DNA from: Gigaspora margarita
Taxonomy: Eukaryota; Glomeromycota; Glomeromycetes; Diversisporales; Gigasporaceae
Length of the DNA stretch: 64,000 nucleotides
Assembly: GCA_009809945.1 (NCBI GenBank)
Contig: WTPW01000839.1
Coordinates: forward strand, 51,674-115,673
Reading direction: 5' to 3'
A program made the translations under genes and the position numbers. The notes under the pieces were generated by a model. The model ran no database searches. It worked only from the letters and a program-made list of their open reading frames with translations, and was not told the origin of the DNA. This document shows positions 21,113 through 30,722 of this stretch, one piece after another (positions within the stretch are counted from its first letter, which is position 1; every line of letters begins with the position of its first letter).

Positions 21113-22013
21113 GGGAGCTACTATTTCTACTATTTTTTTTGCTATTTCTACTATAGTTATACAAAAATATCTATTTTTAGAATTCTTTCTAACTCTAACC
21201 CTAACCCTAAACCTAAGCCCCTAATTGAAAGTTGTAGAGCTCATTCTTCTAATTCTAATGGTAGTTGAATTATCAAAATTAGTCTAGTGGATCCCAAGAC
21301 ACTTGGAATCAAAGAAGAGAACATAAGAATCAGCAAATTTATTATTACACAAAGTATAGAAAATGCTATCAAATAAATAATCATGATTTGCACAGAATTT
21401 TATTATCACAATAGACTTTGAGTTCTTAAATAAAGTTGTTCTTAGACTCAAAAAAATGCTAGTTTCATAAGATGTATTTTATTAGTTAGTAAATTTTTTA
21501 CTAAAATAAAAACTTCTTAAAATGTATATAAAGAAAAAAAAATAAAGTTAGAAAAAAAGCTGTCAAACATAAAATTGTAATTTACACAGAATTTTATTAT
21601 TACAATTAACTTTGGGGTCTTAAGTAAATTTGTTCTTTGGCTCAAAAAATGCTAGTTTTTTAAAACAAGTTTTATTAGTTTCTTAGTAAATTTTTTTACT
21701 TTAATAAAAAAACTTTTTAAGCATATATAAAGAAAATAAATAATTTGCGTAATAGTAAATTTGCTGATTCTTATATTCTCTTCTTTGATCCTGAGTATTT
21801 TGAGATTACTAGGCCGATTTTGATAATTTAACTACCATTAGAATCAAAAAATGAGCTCTACAACTTTTAACTAGGAACCAAAGAAGGTTTACTTATTAGT
21901 TTTAGAATTAGAATTATTGTAAATTAATAATATATTATATTAAATACTAAAATAAAAATTCTTGTATAGCCATAGTGAAAATAGCAAAATACTATAGTAA
22001 AAATAGGTGTTCC
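21113..22013. mobile_element. 901-bp foldback-containing TIR element, 8-bp duplication
   Basis: The ends GGGAGCTACTATTTCTACTA and the complement of the right end (GGAACACCTATTTTTACTAT) are inverted. The 8-bp TTTATATA is repeated exactly at 21105-21112 and 22014-22021. Inside, a second inverted pair (21222-21330 and 21762-21880) shares GAGCTCTACAACTTT and GAATTATCAAAATTAG. Between these are two tandem copies of a ~195-bp unit (about 21380 and 21574). A TTAGGG-like run (CTAACCCTAACCCTAAACC) is at 21193-21211. It is hAT-like by duplication length and encodes nothing. Confidence 0.7.
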
Positions 22014-22098
22014 TTTATATATCATAAGATTTTATAGAATTTTATTAATAAAATTCTATAAAATTTTATAATTTACAAATTTTTTATAAAGTGTTTTA

Positions 22099-22434
22099 CT
22101 AAAATGCACCTATTGTATTTTACATCATATTATACAAAACTATTAGAATAGCCAATCAAAATTTAAGATCAGATGTAATATAAAATTTCATTTTTTTGTT
22201 TATTTTTTAAAAAAAATATTCATATCTCAAAAATTTGTTTATGAAACCAACTTTGGGGCTCTAATAAAAAGATTTCTTGCTAAATTTTGTATATACTAAT
22301 GCTCTAATAAAATCCCAGGCCTCACCCTAACCCTAAAGTAATCAAAATTTATTTTTTTGTTTTATAAAAATTTATTTTTTGTTTTTGTAACACAGATTTG
22401 CAAATCTAATTTATCTATAGTGGTAAAACACCAT
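22099..22434. mobile_element. 336-bp MULE-like MITE, member 1
   Basis: It is flanked by the perfect 10-bp repeat AAGTGTTTTA (22089-22098 and 22435-22444). Its interior shares GCCAATCAAAATT, the GTTTATGAAACYA-type stretch, TTGCTAAATTTT and the CTCTAATAAA-like end with 24840-25159 and, more distantly, 45378-45709. The 9-10-bp duplication is typical of Mutator-like elements. The ends are only weakly inverted. No coding capacity. Confidence 0.65.
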
Positions 22435-22444
22435 AAGTGTTTTA

Positions 22445-24431
22445 TAATAATTGTTTTATAAATAATTCTAACTCTGCATCTAAAATACTTAAATTGGCAA
22501 AATTATTTTATTTTACTTGAAATTTAGCAAATAGATGTATAATTTTGAATTTGTGATCAAAAAAAGTCAAATTTAAGTATCGTTTCTCTAAATTTTAAAA
22601 AAATAAAAATAATTCTGCTAATTTAATGTATTTTATATGCTGAATAAGTTTACTTAGTATATTATTTGGTGAAATCTTGTGAATTTTAAGATTTTATAGA
22701 ATTTTATTAATAAAATTCTATAAAATCTTGCTTTATGCACTAAGTAAACTTGCTCAGAACCCAAAAATATATTAATTTAGCAAAATTATTTTTATTTTAT
22801 TTAAAATTTAGAGAATAGATACATAATTTTGGATTATCGATCAAATTTAAGTATTTTTTCTTCAAATTTTAAGTAAAATAAAAAATAATACTATTTATTT
22901 AATATATTTTTAGGTTCTGAACAAGTTATTTAGTCCATAAAGTTAAAATAATTAAAATTTTGGGAATTATAAAATTTTATAGAATTTTATTAATTGATGA
23001 TTTGCCACAAATCAATAGTATGATCATAGTATAATGTGATGCAAATTACTATGTAAATCCTATAATATAGAAATATTTTTGGTGACCTAAGGAAAAGTTA
23101 GAAAACTTTTTTCTTAATAAGTTAATGAGTTATGTCTACTAAGTAAAAATTGTAGAGCTCATCGATGCGAGTCTAATGGTAGTTAGATCATTGAAATCAG
23201 GCCAGTAGATGATAAGATCTCTTCAAAAAACAATTGGTCAACTATATAAAATTTTATATAAACAAACCTATTGTTTACATATGGGGGTGAGTCAATAGAA
23301 AAGGGACAAATTTTTTCTAAGTAAAAGTTTTCTTGACTTTAAGCTTAAATATCTTAACAACTATCTTAATAAATTTAATAAATTTCTTTTATTTAATTCT
23401 ATATAATTTCAAGATTGAAATAAAAAATTTTTAGCAAATTTGATTAAATAGTTGTCAAGATATTTTAATTTTAAAATTAAAAATTTTTACTAAAAATAAT
23501 TTGTCCCTTTTCTATTAACCCATCCCCATATAGTCAGCCAATCATTTTTTGAAGGTATCTCATCAACTACTGGTCCGATTTCAATGATCTGACTACTATT
23601 AGACTCGTCTCGATGTGCTTTACAATTTTTACTTAATAGCTATGATTTATTGACTTAGTAAGAAAAAAAGTTTACCTTGGGTGGGCAAAAAAATTCTACA
23701 ATTTAGGATTTACATATCAACAAATAGTAAGGATCTGCATCATGTTACACTATGATCATACTATCTATTTGTGATGGATTATCAATTAACAAAATTCTAT
23801 AAAATCTTATAATTCCCAAAATTTTACTAATTAATTCTAATTTAATGCACTAAGTAAACTAGTTCAAAATATAAAAATATATTAAATTAGTAGTGCTATT
23901 TTTATTTTACTTGAAATTTAAAAAAATATGCTTAAATTTGACTTTTTGATAAAAAATCCAAAATTATATATCTATTCTCTAAATTTCAAGTAAAATAAAA
24001 ATAATTCTACTGATTTAATATATTTTTAATTGGACAAGTTTACTTAGTATATAAAGTAAGAATTAATTAGTAAAATGTTGTAAATCATAAGATTTTCTAG
24101 AATTTTATTAATAAAATTCTTTAAAATCTTATGATTTACAAGATTTTACTAAATAGTTCTAACTTGGAGAAAAGATGCTTAAATTTGGCTTTTTAATCAA
24201 AAATTCAAAATTATGTATCTATTTGCTAAATTTCAAGTAAAATAAATACTTCTGCTAATTTAAAGTATTTCTAGGTGCTAAACAAGTTTACTTAGTGTAT
24301 AAAGTTAAAATTAATTAATAAAAATTTGTAAATTATAAGATTTATAGAATTTAATTAATAAAGTTCTATAAAATCTTATAATTTACAAAATTTTACTAAT
24401 TAATTTTAACTTAATACACTAAGTAAACTTG
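22445..24431. repeat. Palindromic satellite block, left half (F F R R)
   Basis: The repeated unit combines a hairpin (GATTTTATAGAATTTTATT AATAAAATTCTATAAAATC, with the axis in ATTAAT), the words GTGCATAAAGTTAGAATTAA and ACAAGTTTACTTAG, and a second segment around TTTTTGATCAAAAA. Orientation of the second segment is forward at about 22500 and 22830, then reversed at about 23940 and 24190. Hairpin axes are near 22048, 22709, the TTAA insertion site at 22990, 24110 and 24360. No coding capacity. Confidence 0.75.
22994..23785. mobile_element. 792-bp near-perfect foldback inserted at TTAA
   Basis: Both arms (about 390 bp each) begin TTGATRATYYRCCACAAAT, share AGTATGATCATAGT and pair to an axis near 23390. 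TTAA flanks both sides (22990-22993 and 23786-23789). The empty site is the satellite hairpin axis TTTTATTAATAAAATT present in neighbouring units. It contains a TGGTAGTTAGATCATTGAAA block related to those in 3355-3885 and 12044-12383. The TTAA duplication is piggyBac-like; no transposase is encoded. Confidence 0.8.
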
Positions 24432-24839
24432 TATTTATTAATTGTTATTTTTGGCTTTGGAGATTAATGGTATCTGTTTCCTAGTAAATAATAAACAACT
24501 TTCAAAATATAGATTTTTTGATTCTAAACGAAACTTTCTAAAATATAAATATTTTATTGGAATATATTTTTATATTTATTAATATACTAACTAATTAATA
24601 TTTTTTAGATAGATTTAATTGATTATTGTACTGCAAATTATTAAAATAGTTTTTAATTATTTATAGTTCAAAATGTCTTATCACTAGTAAATAAATATAA
24701 GCCAAATAATTTACTTTAAATGTTTAGATTGATAAATTTTCTTTATATTATATACTAAATTAAATTAAATAAATAAATATTTGTTTAAATTTTTATAAAC
24801 TCTCATAAATAAGAAATACCAAATATACTTTATTTAATA

Positions 24840-25159
24840 GAATATTGCTAACCATAACCACGGTGATGATCACTGGTACATAATTTGCCAATCAAAATTC
24901 AGAATCAGGTGTAACAGGAAATTAATTTTGTATAACCAAAATAAAGAATTTTTTAAAAAATCACTTCTAACTAAAAATTTTGTCTATGAAACTACTTTTT
25001 TTTATGCAAAAAATAATTCTTTGCTAAATTTTACTATATATAAACCTCTATCTAACCTCTAATCCCTAACATTAAAGGATTTGATTTTTATTTAATAAAA
25101 ATTGTTTATGTATTGTCAATCACAGGTGATCATCACCGTGGTTATGGTTAGCAATTTTC
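24840..25159. mobile_element. 320-bp MULE-like MITE, member 2
   Basis: It has strong inverted termini of about 30 bp containing TTGCTAACCATAACCACGG and GATGATCAC, and is flanked by the perfect 10-bp repeat TTATTTAATA (24830-24839 and 25160-25169). The interior AAAAAATCACTTCTAACTAA and TTTTGTCTATGAAACTAC is shared with the members at 22099 and 45378. Non-autonomous. Confidence 0.8.
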
Positions 25160-25254
25160 TTATTTAATATATAAATATTATGATATTGATAAATAAATGT
25201 TTCTTTCTTATAATATAAAATTGAATAATAAATAGTTATGAATCCAAAAAGCTA

Positions 25255-25517
25255 CTATATTTTTGCATAATAACACTTATTTGCACATTATTTTGAGTAC
25301 AAGTATGTTATTTTAATTACATGCATGTGCATTATTTGGTACTAAATACTAGTCATCTAATTTATGAAAACATTTCTATAATTAGCTACTTTAAATTGAT
25401 CCAAACATATACATTATTTTGGAACATGCATGGGTATCATTTTGAAGTCATACATCTTATTTTTGGGTAATTAATTTTTAAAATAATGTTTATAAGCATT
25501 ATTATACAAAAATACGG
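25255..25517. mobile_element. 263-bp TA-flanked MITE (CCGTATTTTTG termini)
   Basis: The termini CTATATTTTTGCATAATAA and the complement of the right end (CCGTATTTTTGTATAATAAT) are inverted, with TA at 25253-25254 and 25518-25519. The interior has ATTATTTTGAGTACAAG, TTGATCCAAACATA and ATCATTTTGAAGTCATACAT, all recurring at 30456-30720. The termini relate it to 1372-2332. Confidence 0.75.
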
Positions 25518-25962
25518 TAATTTTAAATACATATATCAATAGATCTTAATTGAATAGTAAATATTTATAAGCTTGAATGGCTTGTTTTAAGTACTTAGAT
25601 CAATGAATTTTTTCATATTCACTAAGCTAATATAAATAAAATAAAATTAAATACTGAATAACTTACTTTTAATACATAAATTAAACATTTTTTTAGTCTA
25701 GTACTAAATCAAGTAAACAAATAAAATTAAATAGCATAAACTTGAGTAACTTATTATAATCATTTAGATAATTAAATTTTAGAAGAATTTATATATCAGG
25801 ACCCAAATTTGAAAATAATTATAAATAAAAGCCCAACTTAAAAATATTTATTTATTAGGAAACAGATATCATTAGCATCTAAAGCCAAAAATAACAATTA
25901 ATAAATGCAAGTTTACTTGGTGCATTAAGTTAGAATTAATTAGTAAAATTTTGTGAATTATA

Positions 25963-26716
25963 AGAGTTTGTAGAATTTTATTAATAAAATTTTATAGATC
26001 TTATAATTACAAATTTTTATTAATTAATTCTAACTTTATGTACTAAGTAGAACCTCAAACAATATAACTGAGATCATATTTAAAAAATAGCTAACAGCGA
26101 TCAAAATTTTGCAAAATTAGACAATTTGATTGGCTTAAAATTTTTTATCCAATCAAATCGCAGAAAAACTACCAGTGGCTCAAATATAATCTCTATTAGT
26201 ATTGTTCAGGGTCCTCACTAAATAAACTTATTTAGTATCTAAAATGTATCAAATTATCAAAATTATTTTATTTTACTTGAAATTTAGCAAATAGATGCAT
26301 AATTTTGGATTTTTGTTCAAAAAAGTCAAATTTAAGCATTTTTTTTCTCCAAAGTTTAAATAAAATAAAAACATATTGCAAATTTAATGTATTTTTAGGT
26401 TCTATTGTGAATCATAAGATTTTAATTTTATTAATAAAATTCTATCTTACAACATTTTACTAATTAATTCTAACTTAATATACTAAGTAAACTTGTTCAG
26501 AATCTAAAAATACATTAATTTGGTAGAATTATTTTATTTTACTTGAAATTTAAAAAATAGATGCATAATTTTGAATTTTTGATCAAAAAAGTCAAATTTA
26601 AGCATCTTTTCTAAACATTATTTCTAATTAAATATATTTTTAGGCTTTGAAAAGTTTTCTTAGTGCATAAAGTTAGAAATAATTAGTAAACTTTTGTGAA
26701 TTATATAAGATTTTAT
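25963..26716. repeat. Palindromic satellite block, right half, F units
   Basis: Satellite hairpins centre near 25987 and 26428, with forward-oriented GATCAAAAAAGTCAAATTTA segments near 26320 and 26585. The block runs into the assembly gap within a hairpin. A short AT-rich insert (about 26050-26215) with CAATTTGATTGGCTTAAAA and ATCCAATCAAATCG forms its own hairpin. Confidence 0.7.
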
Positions 26717-27515
26717 NNNNNNNNNNNNNNNNNNNNNNNNNNNNNNNNNNNNNNNNNNNNNNNNNNNNNNNNNNNNNNNNNNNNNNNNNNNNNNNNNNNN
26801 NNNNNNNNNNNNNNNNNNNNNNNNNNNNNNNNNNNNNNNNNNNNNNNNNNNNNNNNNNNNNNNNNNNNNNNNNNNNNNNNNNNNNNNNNNNNNNNNNNNN
26901 NNNNNNNNNNNNNNNNNNNNNNNNNNNNNNNNNNNNNNNNNNNNNNNNNNNNNNNNNNNNNNNNNNNNNNNNNNNNNNNNNNNNNNNNNNNNNNNNNNNN
27001 NNNNNNNNNNNNNNNNNNNNNNNNNNNNNNNNNNNNNNNNNNNNNNNNNNNNNNNNNNNNNNNNNNNNNNNNNNNNNNNNNNNNNNNNNNNNNNNNNNNN
27101 NNNNNNNNNNNNNNNNNNNNNNNNNNNNNNNNNNNNNNNNNNNNNNNNNNNNNNNNNNNNNNNNNNNNNNNNNNNNNNNNNNNNNNNNNNNNNNNNNNNN
27201 NNNNNNNNNNNNNNNNNNNNNNNNNNNNNNNNNNNNNNNNNNNNNNNNNNNNNNNNNNNNNNNNNNNNNNNNNNNNNNNNNNNNNNNNNNNNNNNNNNNN
27301 NNNNNNNNNNNNNNNNNNNNNNNNNNNNNNNNNNNNNNNNNNNNNNNNNNNNNNNNNNNNNNNNNNNNNNNNNNNNNNNNNNNNNNNNNNNNNNNNNNNN
27401 NNNNNNNNNNNNNNNNNNNNNNNNNNNNNNNNNNNNNNNNNNNNNNNNNNNNNNNNNNNNNNNNNNNNNNNNNNNNNNNNNNNNNNNNNNNNNNNNNNNN
27501 NNNNNNNNNNNNNNN
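26717..27515. other. Assembly gap (799 N)
   Basis: A run of N is bounded on the left by GATTTTAT and on the right by ATTTTATAGAATTTTATT, both parts of the satellite hairpin. The gap therefore falls inside a palindromic repeat, a likely cause of failed assembly. Its true length is unknown. Frames drawn across it are meaningless. Confidence 0.95.
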
Positions 27516-27551
27516 ATTTTATAGAATTTTATTAATAAAATTCTATAAAAT

Positions 27552-28250
27552 GACCTGCAGGTCGATAGCGTAGTGGTTATGCTCTCAGGTCCCCAAACGT
27601 AAGGTTGCCGGTTCAAGTCCCACTAGGAACATTAATTCTACACGGAGTCATGAGACGGACGGGCTGAACCAGGGAGCTAGGACCACGTGCGGGTTTATAA
27701 CCACATTTGGACGCTCTATGAAGATACGGCATATGAAAAAAGCGGACCCCTAGTGAAGATCCAGACAAAAAAAGGAAATAAAGAATACTTCCGGCGAAAT
27801 TCCGGTGGAACAAACAAGAATACTCCCGGTGGAAATCCGGGTGAACAAAAAAAAGAATACTCCTGGTGAAATTCTGGTTGCAAGGTATAAAAACACGGTG
27901 TTGATAACCAAATTAGAAAAGTCCCATGAGGGATACAAGAAAATTGAAGCTCCCGACTAGGTGCCACCAAACTAAAATCGGACAAAGTACTCAAGGTTGA
28001 CAACAAAGGGGACATCCTAGAAAAGCGCGCAGGGGGGCATAGATCTCTTAAATTCCTGCCGTGGCGGACTAGCTGGACTGAAGTTGGGGAAATGACCGAT
28101 GAAGGGAGGTGTAGCTTAGTCGTAGAAAAAAACATAATGATGTAATAATAGGAGCCCGGGTTTGTCGGGTTCCTATGAATAAAAAAAAAGTCCTTAATAA
28201 ATGAGGTGCCAGCTGCGCCCCTAGCTACGCTCTAGGGTTAACATAAAAAA
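27552..28250 (+). mobile_element. 699-bp tRNA-headed retroposon (SINE-like) with poly(A)
   Basis: It starts GACCTGCAGGTC, then an A-box-like TAGCGTAGTGGTTATGC (from 27566) and a perfect B box GGTTCAAGTCC (27610-27620). It ends in an A tail just before 28250. The perfect 15-bp duplication AAAATTCTATAAAAT flanks it (27537-27551 and 28251-28265), splitting a satellite hairpin. The body is GC-richer than the surroundings and differs from that of the 18219-19208 element; only TAGCG and the GGTTCAARTCCCACTAG head are shared. The 3' part has CGGGTTTGTCGGGTTCC and GTGCCAGCTGCGCCCC. Open frames inside are incidental. Confidence 0.85.
27781..27885 (+). repeat. Three ~36-bp tandem repeats inside the SINE-like element
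   Basis: Three copies of AAGAATACTCCCGGTGRAAT followed by TCCGGGTGAACAA begin at 27781, 27816 and 27853, each with a few differences. CCGG-type words can pair within a unit. Confidence 0.8.
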
Positions 28251-28265
28251 AAAATTCTATAAAAT

Positions 28266-28914
28266 CTTATGATTCACAAAAGTTTACTAATAATTTCTAA
28301 CTTTATGCACTAAGTAAACTTTTCAAATCTAAAAATATATTAAATTAGTAATATTATTTTTATTTTACTTAAAATTTGGAGAAAAGATGCTTAAATTTAA
28401 CTTTTTTGATCAAAAATTCAAAATTATGCATCTATTCTTCAAATTTCAAGTAAAATAAAATAATTTTGCCAAATTAATGTATTTTTAGATACTGAACAAG
28501 TTTATTTAGTATATTAAGTTAAGAATTAATTAGTAAAATATTGTGAACCATAAGATTTTTATTAATAAAATTCTATAAAATCTTATGATTCACAAGATTT
28601 CACCAAATAAATCTAACTTAATGCATTAATTAAACTTATTCAGCATCTAAAAATACATTAAATTAGCAAAATTGGTTTTATTTTACTTGAAATTTTGGAG
28701 AAAAGATGCTTAAATTTGACTTTTTTGATCAAAAATCCAAAATTATGCATCTATTTTCTAAATTTCAAGTAAATTAAAAATAATTCTGCTGATTTGATAT
28801 ATTTCTAGGTGCTAAACAAGTTTACTTAGTGCACAAAATTAGAATTAATTTAATAAAAATTTGTGAATTATAAGATTTTACTAATTAATTCTAGCTTCAT
28901 GCACTAAGTAAACT
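28266..28914. repeat. Palindromic satellite block, right half, R units
   Basis: Two reversed units (TTTTTTGATCAAAAAT followed by CAAAATTATGCATCTATT) lie at about 28400 and 28720. Hairpins are near 28568 and a half-hairpin near 28870, ending in CATGCACTAAGTAAACTTG at the inner edge of the right outer arm. Confidence 0.75.
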
Positions 28915-29405
28915 TGTAAAAGACAATTTTGATGCATTGTTAGCAAAATTTTTATTAAGTAAATCAATCTTTATTAATAAGACAATTTTATTCATCATTA
29001 TAAGTTCTACTTACCTCTAAATTTTATAAAAATCAGATAATTTTTATTAGTTGATTTTTATAAAATACATTTTTGTACTAAAGGAATCTATTATAATGCT
29101 AGTTAGCTTTTTACAAATGTCTATTAATAAAAAATTATCTGATTTTTTGAAACTTTAGAGTTAGATAGAGTTTATTATGGCAAACAAAATTGTCTTAATA
29201 ATGAAGGTCGATTTGCTTAATAAAAAATCTACTATTGGCATACAATGATTGGGTTTTATTAAAACTTAAAATTAAAAATTTTTATTTTTGGCTGTGTTAG
29301 CACTTGACGCATCTATTGGCTAATTACGCATTGTGACAGATATTTTCACGTGACATGACAGATTTCTAATGTTTAGAAATAAAGTGTCCTTAGATACACT
29401 TCATG
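28915..29405 (-). repeat. Right outer arm of the giant palindrome
   Basis: This is the reverse complement of 20215-21050 without the MITE. It keeps CATTTTTGTACTAAAGG, GGCTAATTACGC, CATGACAGATTTCTAAT and the empty TA site at 28991-29010. Confidence 0.75.
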
Positions 29406-29754
29406 ACAATAAAGGCCCAATTTTTGTAAATATTACAAATGCATGCCCAATAATTTTGCATGGCTTAAGCAGAATCTCTAGTGAGTATATAGAAAAGTAT
29501 TATGGTACAGAAACAAAATTAAGACAGATATGTAAAAATTATGATAGTAAGTACAGTTTATAAAAAAAAATTCGTCAAGCAAAGTTACTTTTTCTACTAA
29601 TCCCAATTTGAAAAAAGGATTCTTTCTCTCAATTTTCTAATTTCTTTCATCTCAATTTTCTAATAATTACTTATAAAGTCATCATCTTCAATTGTAAATA
29701 TTATTGTTATGAGGGAAACAATCGATCCCTTGATTACATTAGGTCCTACCCAAA
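29406..29754. other. Interval with a short unrecognised open frame
   Basis: A plus-strand frame beginning with ATG at 29369 runs 64 codons (ending 29563; includes ITNACPIILHGLSRISSEYI). It starts inside the palindrome arm and reads outward. I do not recognise it and cannot tell it from chance. Nothing else is supported. Confidence 0.2.
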
Positions 29755-30455
29755 TTTGTAATATTTTCAAATATCAGGCCTTTATAATAAATATTTTTAA
29801 GTTGGGTCCTCATTCTCAAATTTGGGTCCGATGTGTAAATTTCTCTAATGTTATATCAATACTCACCTAAGTTAATATGAAATAAAATTTATATGTAATA
29901 AAATAATAATAAATCAAAATAGTACAAATTAAATTGAACAAAATAAAATTAAATATTAAATATTTATGAGTAACTTATTTAAATCTTAAGATCAATAACT
30001 TTTATTATAATTATCTAAGTCAACAAACAAACAGTCTTAACATATTTTAAACATATATATTGACAAATTTTCTTTATTGTCACGTACTAAATAAAAATAA
30101 ATAAGTGAAAACAACAAATATTTATGAACTTGAGTAGTTTATTTTAAATGCTTATAGCAATAAATTTTTATCATACTCTTCTAAGTTAATATGAACAAAA
30201 TGAAATTGAATATTAAATTTTATGAACCATGAATAATTATAATGTATTTTAATACTTAAAATGATAAGTTTCTTTACTATCACACACTGAATTAAAATAA
30301 ATAAAATAAATTAATTAAATGCTCATAAACTTTGTTTATTTTAAATATTTAGATCAATAACTAAGTCAATGCAAACAAAATGAAACAAATAATATAATCA
30401 TAAACCAAAATCTAAATTAACTTTATTAAACACATATTGATAAATTTTCTTTATA
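29755..30455. repeat. Diverged ~100-bp tandem units related to the palindrome core
   Basis: The words CTTGAGTAGTTTATTTTAA, CTTCTAAGTTAATATGAACA and AATTAAAATAAATAAA recur about four times. The left part (29775-29835) is inverted relative to 25785-25860. Related words appear again at 32760-32990. Non-coding. Confidence 0.5.
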
Positions 30456-30720
30456 CTGTATTTTCGTGTAATAATGCTTATCCGCGCATTATTTTGAGTG
30501 CATGCGCATTATTTCGAGTCATGTATGCACATTATTTTAAGCTAAAAATCAGTTATCTTTTCTGACATATGAAAGCATTTAAGAAATTGACTACTTATAT
30601 TGATCCAAATATACGCGTTATTTCAGGATGCGCATAGGCATCATTTTGAAGTCATGCATCTTATTTTTTGATGATACGATTTATAAAATAAAATCATGAG
30701 TATTTTATGCAAAAATATGA
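30456..30720. mobile_element. 265-bp TA-flanked MITE, relative of 25255
   Basis: The left end is CTGTATTTTCGTGTAATAAT and the right end AAAAATATGA, with TA at 30454-30455 and 30721-30722. The interior (GCATTATTTTGAGTGCATG, TTGATCCAAATATACG, ATCATTTTGAAGTCATGC) parallels 25255-25517 but with GC-richer words, closer to 1372-2332. It appears less degraded by transitions than the 25255 copy. Confidence 0.65.
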
Positions 30721-30722
30721 TA

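Larger units (their letters stand above)
24432..25906. repeat. Core segment of the palindrome with ~60-bp inverted ends
   Basis: The left end (TATTTATTAATTGTTATTTT, TGGCTTTGG, ATATCTGTTTCCTA-like) is matched in inverse at 25845-25906. The satellite words AAGTAAACTTG and CAAGTTTACTT abut it on the two sides. The interior holds a MULE-like and a TA-type MITE, and ~100-bp diverged repeats of CTTGAGTAACTTATTTTAA and AAGTTAATATGAACAAAAT type. Segment 25785-25860 is inverted relative to 29775-29835. Confidence 0.6.
20215..29405. repeat. Giant nested palindrome (composite foldback), ~9.2 kb
   Basis: The outer arms (about 20215-21050 without its MITE, and 28915-29405) are reverse complements over about 450 bp. 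Inside each half lies a block of a palindromic satellite in the order F F R R, on either side of a 1.5-kb core (24432-25906). The structure resembles Foldback-class transposons, which have long inverted termini made of repeats. No transposase is seen, and no outer target duplication could be fixed. Its insertions are listed separately. Confidence 0.7.

Noticed and set aside
26660..27616. Long open frames on both strands
   Set aside because: They are made almost entirely of the 799 N assembly gap.
27552..27630. Functional tRNA gene
   Set aside because: Boxes A and B are present, but a cloverleaf with paired acceptor stem is not convincing, and the poly(A) tail and 15-bp duplication show a retroposon.
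27716..28135. 139-codon minus-strand frame
   Set aside because: It is antisense to the SINE-like element and includes its tandem repeats; a chance frame is more likely than a gene.
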